From Streptomyces radiopugnans (GTDB lineage: Bacteria > Actinomycetota > Actinomycetes > Streptomycetales > Streptomycetaceae): 64,000 bases of DNA. The notes beneath the pieces were generated by a model. It did no database searches. It was given only the letters and a program-made list of their open reading frames with translations, and was not told where the DNA came from. The position numbers and the translations under genes were made by a program. Location of the stretch: positions 497,733 to 561,732 of the forward strand of contig NZ_FOET01000002.1 in assembly GCF_900110735.1 (NCBI RefSeq). The letters run 5' to 3'. This document shows, in pieces, positions 58,921 to 64,000 of the stretch (the stretch's first letter is position 1; each line of letters starts with the position of its first letter).

Positions 58921-60291
58921 TCACTGGCCGCTGCAGACGGGGACCGGTTCCCCGTCCAGCCAGGGCAGGTCGTGCCCCATGCGGTCCCGCTTGGTGCGCA
59001 GGTAGCGCAGGTTGTGCTCGCCCGCCTGGACGGGCATCGGCTCGCGGCCGGTGACGCGCAGACCGTACCGGGCGAGGGCGCCGGTCTTGTCGGGGTTGTT
59101 GGTCATCAGCCGCAGGGAACGCACACCGAGGTCGGTGAGCATCTGCGCGGCGGCGGCGTAGTCGCGGGCGTCGGCGGGCAGGCCGAGCTCCAGATTGGCG
59201 TCGAGGGTGTCGCGGCCCGCCTCCTGGAGCTGGTAGGCGCGCAGCTTGGACAGCAGGCCGATGCCCCGGCCCTCGTGTCCGCGCAGGTAGACCACCACGC
59301 CGCGGCCCTCGGCGGCCACGCGGCGCAGGGAGTCCTCCAGTTGGGGACCGCAGTCGCAGCGCAGCGAGCCGAACACGTCGCCGGTCAGGCACTCGGAGTG
59401 CACCCGCACCAGGACGTCCTCGGCGCCCTCGACGTCCCCGGCGACCAGGGCGATGTGCTCCACGCCGTCGGCGGTGGAACGGTAGCCGTGGGCGCGGAAG
59501 TCACCGTGGGCGGTGGGCAGGGAGGTGACGGCCTCGCGTCGGACGGTGGGCAGGGCGGAGGCGGCGGGGACGGCCTGCTCACGGGAGCGGCGGTAGGCGA
59601 TCAGCGCCTCGATGGAGACGATCGCCAGGCCGTGCTTGCGGGCGAAGGGCACCAGCTCGGGCAGGCGCAGCATGGTGCCGTCCTCGCCCGCGATCTCCAC
59701 GATGGCGGCGGCGGGACGCAGTCCGGCCAGCCGGGCGAGGTCGACCCCCGCCTCGGTGTGGCCGGGGCGCTCCAGCACGCCGCCGGGGCGGGCGCGCAGC
59801 GGGAAGACATGGCCGGGGCGCACGAGGTCGCCGGCCTCGCAGGCCGGGTCGGCCAGCAGCCGGATGGTGGTGGCGCGGTCGGCGGCGGAGATGCCGGTGG
59901 TCACGCCGTGGGCGGCGGAGGCGTCCACGGAGACGGTGAAGGCGGTGCCCATCGACTCGGTGTTGTCGCCGACCATCTGCGGCAGTTCCAGCCGCTCCAG
60001 CTCGCCGGCCTCCATCGGTGTGCAGACCAGACCGCGGCACTCGCTCATCATGAAGGCGACGATCTCGGGCGTGATCGATTCGGCCGCGACGACGAGGTCG
60101 CCCTCGTTCTCGCGGTCCTCGTCGTCGACGACCACCACCGGGCGTCCGGCGGCGATGTCGGCGATCGCGCGCTCGACCGGGTCCAGCGCCAGGACGTCGC
60201 CGACCGCACCGCCGAACGCGTCGGCCGCCACGGGGTCGGCGGAGGCCGCGGGGTCCACGGGACGCGGGTTCCAGGTGTGCAGCACGGTCAT
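58921..60291 (-). CDS. ribBA: Bifunctional 3,4-dihydroxy-2-butanone-4-phosphate synthase / GTP cyclohydrolase II
   Basis: A 456-residue protein. The RibB part (about 40-240) shows [32 protein letters not shown] and [20 protein letters not shown]. The RibA part (about 255-445) shows [20 protein letters not shown] with the three zinc cysteines, [20 protein letters not shown] and [17 protein letters not shown]. It makes both riboflavin precursors, from ribulose 5-phosphate and GTP. The ATG overlaps the ribM stop by 4 bases. RibA ends [10 protein letters not shown]. Confidence 0.96.
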   Translation of the reverse strand: MTVLHTWNPRPVDPAASADPVAADAFGGAVGDVLALDPVERAIADIAAGRPVVVVDDEDRENEGDLVVAAESITPEIVAFMMSECRGLVCTPMEAGELERLELPQMVGDNTESMGTAFTVSVDASAAHGVTTGISAADRATTIRLLADPACEAGDLVRPGHVFPLRARPGGVLERPGHTEAGVDLARLAGLRPAAAIVEIAGEDGTMLRLPELVPFARKHGLAIVSIEALIAYRRSREQAVPAASALPTVRREAVTSLPTAHGDFRAHGYRSTADGVEHIALVAGDVEGAEDVLVRVHSECLTGDVFGSLRCDCGPQLEDSLRRVAAEGRGVVVYLRGHEGRGIGLLSKLRAYQLQEAGRDTLDANLELGLPADARDYAAAAQMLTDLGVRSLRLMTNNPDKTGALARYGLRVTGREPMPVQAGEHNLRYLRTKRDRMGHDLPWLDGEPVPVCSGQ

Positions 60292-61031
60292 GCCGGAGCT
60301 CCTTCCAGAGCGGGGTCGTTCGCCGCCTTCGCACGGGAGCGCAGCCACCAGTCGCGCAGGCCCCACAGGACGAGGACGAAGTAGATGACGTAGACCAGGC
60401 CGGAGAAGGCGAGGCCGCTGCCGAAGGCGAGCGGGACGCCGACCAGGTCCACCAGCAGCCAGGCGAACCAGAACTCCACCCATCCGCGGGCCTGGGCGAC
60501 CATCGCCGCCAGGGTGCCGACGAAGATGTAGGCGTCGGCCCACGGGCTCCAGGACAGCTGCGGGTAGAGCGTGAACAGTCCGCCGACCGCGAGGGTGCCG
60601 GCGGCCGTTCCGGCCAGCAGCAGGCCGCGTTCGCGCCAGGTGGCGAACCGTACGGTGATCCTGCCGTCGGCACTGTTGCCCGCACCGTCGCCCGCACCGT
60701 CACCGGAGGGCCGCCCGGCCGCCGCGCTCCCGTCGTCCGCCGCCGTCGCGGAGGCGCCGCGCTGCCACTGGCGCCAGCCCCACACGGCGACGCCGATGAC
60801 CAGCAGCTGCTTGCCGACGCCGCCCGAGAGCTGGGCGGAGGCGTAGGCGGCGACCAGGATGAGTCCGGCCAGGAACTGCGCGGGCCAGGTCCAGATGGAG
60901 CGGCGCCAGCCGAGGGCGAGGGCGGTCAGGCCCATGACGTTGCCGACCATGTCGGACCACTTCACGCCCTGGCCGAACGCCTCGAAGGCGGTGCCGTTGA
61001 GGGTTCCGTCGAGCCATTCCAGCGCGCTCAT
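60288..61031 (-). CDS. ribM: Riboflavin transporter of the PnuC family (RibM)
   Basis: A 247-residue membrane protein with seven helices. [40 protein letters not shown] and the [13 protein letters not shown] block are family motifs; W-x-x-W-x-x-x-R type pairs bind the flavin or nicotinamide ring. The PnuC fold transports nicotinamide riboside, but copies inside actinobacterial riboflavin operons are RibM, which takes up riboflavin. The start and end both overlap its neighbours (ATGA), so it is firmly part of the operon. A cytoplasmic loop near 85-120 is Gly/Ala/Asp-rich. Confidence 0.9.
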   Translation of the reverse strand: MSALEWLDGTLNGTAFEAFGQGVKWSDMVGNVMGLTALALGWRRSIWTWPAQFLAGLILVAAYASAQLSGGVGKQLLVIGVAVWGWRQWQRGASATAADDGSAAAGRPSGDGAGDGAGNSADGRITVRFATWRERGLLLAGTAAGTLAVGGLFTLYPQLSWSPWADAYIFVGTLAAMVAQARGWVEFWFAWLLVDLVGVPLAFGSGLAFSGLVYVIYFVLVLWGLRDWWLRSRAKAANDPALEGAPA

Positions 61032-61684
61032 CGGACGACCCCGGCGGTCCCGGCGATCTCGACGGTCTCGGCGGCCGCGGCCGGCCCGGCCGCGGCTCGG
61101 TGGCCGAGCAGCCGCTCGACGTACTTGGCCAGGACGTCGACCTCCAGGTTGACCGGGTCTCCGACGCCCTTCACGCCCAGTGTGGTCAGGGCGAGGGTGG
61201 TGGGGATGAGGCTGACGGTGAAGTCCGTCTCGCCCGCCTCGACGACGGTGAGGCTGACGCCGTCCACGGTGATCGAGCCCTTCTCCACGATGTAGCGGGT
61301 GAGCCCGCCCGGGGCGGCGATCCTGACGATCTCCCAGTTCTCGCCGGGGACGCGCTCGGTGATGGTGCCGGTGCCGTCCACGTGGCCCTGGACGATGTGG
61401 CCGCCGAGCCGTCCGCCCAGCGCCATGGGGCGCTCCAGGTTGACGCGGTCGCCGGCGGTCAGGGCGCCGAGGCCGGAGCGCTTGAGCGTCTCGGCCATGA
61501 CGTCGGCGGTGAACTCGCCGTCCGCGGTGTCCACGACGGTCAGGCAGACACCGTTGACCGCGATCGAGTCGCCGTGCTTCGCCCCCTCGGTGACCAGCGG
61601 GCCGCGCAGCCTGAAGCGGGAGCTCTCCTCCAGCTTCTCGACGGCGACGACCTCGCCCAGCTCTTCGACGATTCCGGTGAACAC
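61028..61684 (-). CDS. ribE: Riboflavin synthase, alpha chain
   Basis: A 218-residue enzyme for the final dismutation to riboflavin. It has two lumazine-binding barrels: FTGIVEELGEVVAVEKLEES with DSIAVNGVCLTVVDTADGEF, and VQGHVDGTGTITERV with KGSITVDGVSLTVVEAGETD. The GTG at 61684 directly follows the ribD stop with no gap, so translation is coupled. The last 20 residues are Ala-rich beyond the family end. Confidence 0.95.
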   Translation of the reverse strand: MFTGIVEELGEVVAVEKLEESSRFRLRGPLVTEGAKHGDSIAVNGVCLTVVDTADGEFTADVMAETLKRSGLGALTAGDRVNLERPMALGGRLGGHIVQGHVDGTGTITERVPGENWEIVRIAAPGGLTRYIVEKGSITVDGVSLTVVEAGETDFTVSLIPTTLALTTLGVKGVGDPVNLEVDVLAKYVERLLGHRAAAGPAAAAETVEIAGTAGVVR

Positions 61685-62884
61685 TCAGGACTCCTTGGGC
61701 TCGTGGACGGCGGGGGCGGGAGCGGACGCGGCGGACGCGGCGGATGCGGAAGCGGCGGGTACGGCGTCGATGCGCAGATCGGGCCCGGTCCTCTCGATCG
61801 CGGTCACCGTCAGTCGCAACGCATCGGCGATGGTGGCGATTCCGGCGTCGGCGAGGGCGGCGGGCCCGGCGCCCAGGAGGGCAGGGGCGAGGTAGGCGGT
61901 GACCCGGTCCACCGCGCGGGCGGCGACGAAGGCCCCGGCCAGGGTGGCGCCGCCCTCCAGCAGCACGGACCGCACGCCGCGGCCGTGGAGGGCGGTGAGC
62001 AGCGCGGTCACGTCCAGGCCCCGGCCGTGCCCGCCGCCGTGCCCGCCGGCACGCGGCAGCCGCAGCACCTCGGCGTGCCCGTCGAGGTGGGCGGTGGCGG
62101 CGTCCGGCAGGTCGTCGGCGACGGCGACCAGGGTGGGGGCGGCGCCGTCCAGGACACGGGCGCCGGGGTGGACGGCGCGGGCCTCGGTGTCGGCGACGAC
62201 GCGCAGCGGCTGGACGGCGCCGGGGACGCCGCGCACCGCGAGGTGGGGGTCATCGGCGCGGGCGGTGCCGGAGCCGACGAGCACGGCGTCGGCCTCGGCG
62301 CGCAGCCGGTGGACGTCCGCGCGGGCCTCGCCGGAGGTGATCCAGCGGCTGGTGCCGTCGGCGGCGGCGGTACGGCCGTCGAGGGTGGCGGCGTACTTCC
62401 AGCGCACGTACGGGCGGCCCAGGCGCACCGAGGTCAGCCAGGGGGCGTTGACCTCGGCGGCCTCCTCGGCCAGGAGGCCGCCCTCGACGTCGATCCCGGC
62501 CGCGGCCAGGGTGTCCGCGCCGCCGCGGGCGGCGGGGGTGGGGTCGGCGACGGCGTAGACCACCCGGGTGACACCGGCGTCGATCAGGGCCCGGCTGCAC
62601 GGGCCGGTGCGGCCGGTGTGATCGCAGGGTTCCAGGGTGACGACGGCGGTGCCGCCGCGGGCCGCCTCGCCGGCCTCGGCGAGGGCGTGGACCTCCGCGT
62701 GGGGGCCGCCGGCGCGCCGGTGCCAGCCCTCGCCGACGATCCGCCCGGCGGCGTCGAGGACGACGCAGCCGACGACGGGGTTGGGGCTGGTGGAGCCGAG
62801 GCCGCGGGCGGAGAGGGCGACGGCGCGGCGCATGGCGCCGCGTTCGCGCTCCCGCGCGGTGGGCGCTGCGGCTTCGGTGGCCAC
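61685..62884 (-). CDS. ribD: Bifunctional diaminohydroxyphosphoribosylaminopyrimidine deaminase / reductase
   Basis: A 399-residue enzyme for steps 2-3. The deaminase domain shows GGPHAEVHALAEAGEAARGG with the zinc His and catalytic Glu and VTLEPCDHTGRTGPCSRALI with the two zinc Cys. The reductase domain shows RPYVRWKYAATLDGRTAAAD and VLLEGGATLAGAFVAARAVD for NADPH. The GTG at 62884 is 157 bases after the FMN riboswitch. The C-terminus has an Ala/Ser-Ala repeat tail (ASAASAASAPAPA). First gene of the rib operon. Confidence 0.95.
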   Translation of the reverse strand: MATEAAAPTARERERGAMRRAVALSARGLGSTSPNPVVGCVVLDAAGRIVGEGWHRRAGGPHAEVHALAEAGEAARGGTAVVTLEPCDHTGRTGPCSRALIDAGVTRVVYAVADPTPAARGGADTLAAAGIDVEGGLLAEEAAEVNAPWLTSVRLGRPYVRWKYAATLDGRTAAADGTSRWITSGEARADVHRLRAEADAVLVGSGTARADDPHLAVRGVPGAVQPLRVVADTEARAVHPGARVLDGAAPTLVAVADDLPDAATAHLDGHAEVLRLPRAGGHGGGHGRGLDVTALLTALHGRGVRSVLLEGGATLAGAFVAARAVDRVTAYLAPALLGAGPAALADAGIATIADALRLTVTAIERTGPDLRIDAVPAASASAASAASAPAPAVHEPKES

Positions 62885-63044
62885 CGGGTCCTCCTGCCTC
62901 TTCGGGCACGGACTCCGGGGCGGTACGGGAAAACGAGCGGTCTCGCGGGGTGGGCGGTACGCCGGGCGGCGGGCCGGATTTCGGGGCCCGGTGGGCGCCC
63001 GAGGATCCGCCTGCGGCGGCGTACCGGCCGTCTCGCGGCCCGCC

Positions 63045-63171
63045 GCGCACTGCCTCCCATCCGGACTTTAACCGTCGGTCCAGGAATTTCACCTGGTCAA
63101 CCGGCCGCTGGCAGCGGTCGGGTCGCGGACTGTAACCGCCGGTTCGGACTTTCACCGACCCCGGAGTGCGC
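63045..63171 (-). ncRNA. FMN riboswitch (RFN element)
   Basis: Read on the minus strand, it has the conserved RFN blocks GGUCGGUGAAAGUCCG, AACCGGCGGUUACAGUCC, UGGUGAAAUUCCUGGACCG-like, ACCGACGGUUAAAGUCCGG and GAUGGGAGGCAGUGCGC. The first and last seven bases (GCGCACU and AGUGCGC) pair to form the closing P1 stem. It controls ribD and the downstream rib genes: FMN binding lowers expression. The region 62885-63044 downstream must hold the expression platform and contains GC-rich pairing near the ribD start; I could not settle on transcriptional or translational control. Confidence 0.95.
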
Positions 63172-63448
63172 TTGACGTTGGTACGCGACCAGTGTGCCAC
63201 GTCCGGATCGGGCGGCGCTGGGGAAGGGTTGTGGACTGACTCACAGAGACCGTCTCCCGGAAGGCCGCGGGCGGAGCGCCGGGCGGGGGCCGGGCGGAGG
63301 CCGTGCGGTGGACGCGGAGACGAGCCGGGACGAGGGGTGCCGGCGCCACCGGCGAACGGGGCGGGCGCCGGCGGGGCCTGGACGCCCGCCGGGCCCCGCA
63401 CCGGCGAACCGCCCCCGCGGCGGGAGCCGTCCGCCTCGCGTCACCGCG

Positions 63449-64000
63449 TCACCGCGGGGTGAACAGCTCCCGCCGTGCCGCGTCCAGGGCCGTCACCAGG
63501 CCGCCGCCGAGCACCGGGCTTCCCTCGACCGTGCCGCACAGCACCTCGGTGGCCAGCGGCGACATCCCGGCCAGACGGCCGGCCACCCGTTCCGCCAGCG
63601 GCTGCCCCCCGGCCCGTCCCACCTCGCCGCCGAGCACCACGCAGCCGGGGTCGAGCACCGAGGCGACGGCCGCGGCGCCCACGGCGACCCGTTCGGCCAG
63701 CGCCTCCAGGAACGCCTCGGCACCGGCTCCCGCCTCGCCCGCCACCGCCGCGCGCACCACCGCCTCCGCCGCGTGGACACCGTGCGCGGAGGCGTGCCGC
63801 GGCGGTCGCAGGCCGTGTCCGCGCGCCAGCGCGCACACCGCCTCGGCGCCGGCCAGGGAGTGGAAACCGCCGTCGCAGACCGTCGCCGACGGCAGCCCTG
63901 CGGTACCGGGCACCGGCAGGAAACCGACCTCGCCGGTGCCGCCGGAGGCGCCGCGGCGCAGTGCGCCGTCCAGGACCACGGCGGCCCCCACGCCGTGCCC
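63449..64000 (-). CDS. ROK-family protein, C-terminal part
   Basis: The gene runs off the right edge; 184 codons are present. GAAVVLDGALRRGASGGTGE and VGFLPVPGTAG match the ROK signature after the catalytic region, and DPGCVVLGGEVGRAGGQPL and GSPVLGGGLVTALDAARREL match the C-terminus. The usual zinc-binding 'CxCGxxGC' stretch is replaced by SATVCDGGFHSLAGAE, so the metal site looks lost. It is either a sugar kinase or a transcriptional repressor; without the N-terminus this is open. The region 63172-63448 between it and the riboswitch has no gene. Confidence 0.8.
   Translation of the reverse strand, partial: GHGVGAAVVLDGALRRGASGGTGEVGFLPVPGTAGLPSATVCDGGFHSLAGAEAVCALARGHGLRPPRHASAHGVHAAEAVVRAAVAGEAGAGAEAFLEALAERVAVGAAAVASVLDPGCVVLGGEVGRAGGQPLAERVAGRLAGMSPLATEVLCGTVEGSPVLGGGLVTALDAARRELFTPR

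Noticed and set aside
60288..61031. PnuC-family gene read as a nicotinamide riboside transporter
   Set aside because: Its overlaps with ribE and ribBA and control by the FMN riboswitch favour riboflavin (RibM).

Overview
The window is very GC-rich with strong G/C bias at third codon positions. The gene families present (Acg-type nitroreductases, tandem UspA proteins, SlPatA-type acetyltransferase, DUF6114/DUF6230, a NACHT NTPase with membrane tail, RibM, an IS701-family remnant) point to a Streptomyces chromosome. No tRNA, rRNA or CRISPR array is visible.

Region 1 (1-20.3 kb) looks like a dormancy/hypoxia gene set. It holds a P-type ATPase start at the left edge, two universal stress proteins, pyruvate phosphate dikinase, a GNAT/acyl-CoA-synthetase fusion, a CBS-BON protein, two flavodoxin-fold proteins, two Acg-type nitroreductases, a tandem-GAF histidine kinase of DevS/DosT type, DUF1540, DUF1918 and DUF1876 proteins, a phosphotransferase-like/P-loop protein and nicotinate phosphoribosyltransferase. 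Many of these families also occur in the Mycobacterium tuberculosis DosR regulon, and a perfect GGGAC-N4-GTCCC dyad lies in a divergent promoter at 6777-6790. The kinase keeps the histidine that aligns with the DevS heme ligand. No response regulator is seen in the window.

Region 2 (20.3-36.1 kb) is mixed accessory DNA: a DUF6230/DUF6114/secreted-protein operon, a damaged CotH-VTC-DUF4956 locus (two frameshifts and a truncated gene), a DUF397 remnant, a membrane protein with 21 tandem 11-residue repeats, a group of VOC, aminoglycoside-phosphotransferase-like, GNAT and EamA genes, and a NACHT NTPase gene with two apparent frameshifts.

Region 3 (36.3-46.1 kb) is a xylo-oligosaccharide type locus: GH39, a lipoprotein/two-permease ABC importer, a CocE-like serine hydrolase, a LacI repressor and GH43. 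An 18-bp perfect palindrome between the divergent GH39 and importer genes is the likely operator.

Region 4 (46.1-51.6 kb) is a worn mobile-element zone: a very long hairpin, a winged-helix regulator beside a small secreted protein, IS701- and IS5-type transposase remnants, a 5'-truncated Mrr/AspBHI-like endonuclease, and a tyrosine integrase whose last codons run through a 26-bp-stem terminator.

Region 5 (51.6-64 kb) reads as core chromosome: a Tat-exported C39-type peptidase, a uridine-kinase-like P-loop protein, a TPR/CbxX AAA+ protein, a PH-like membrane protein, then a minus-strand FMN riboswitch-ribD-ribE-ribM-ribBA-ribH-hisE-hisG run, and a partial ROK protein at the right edge.
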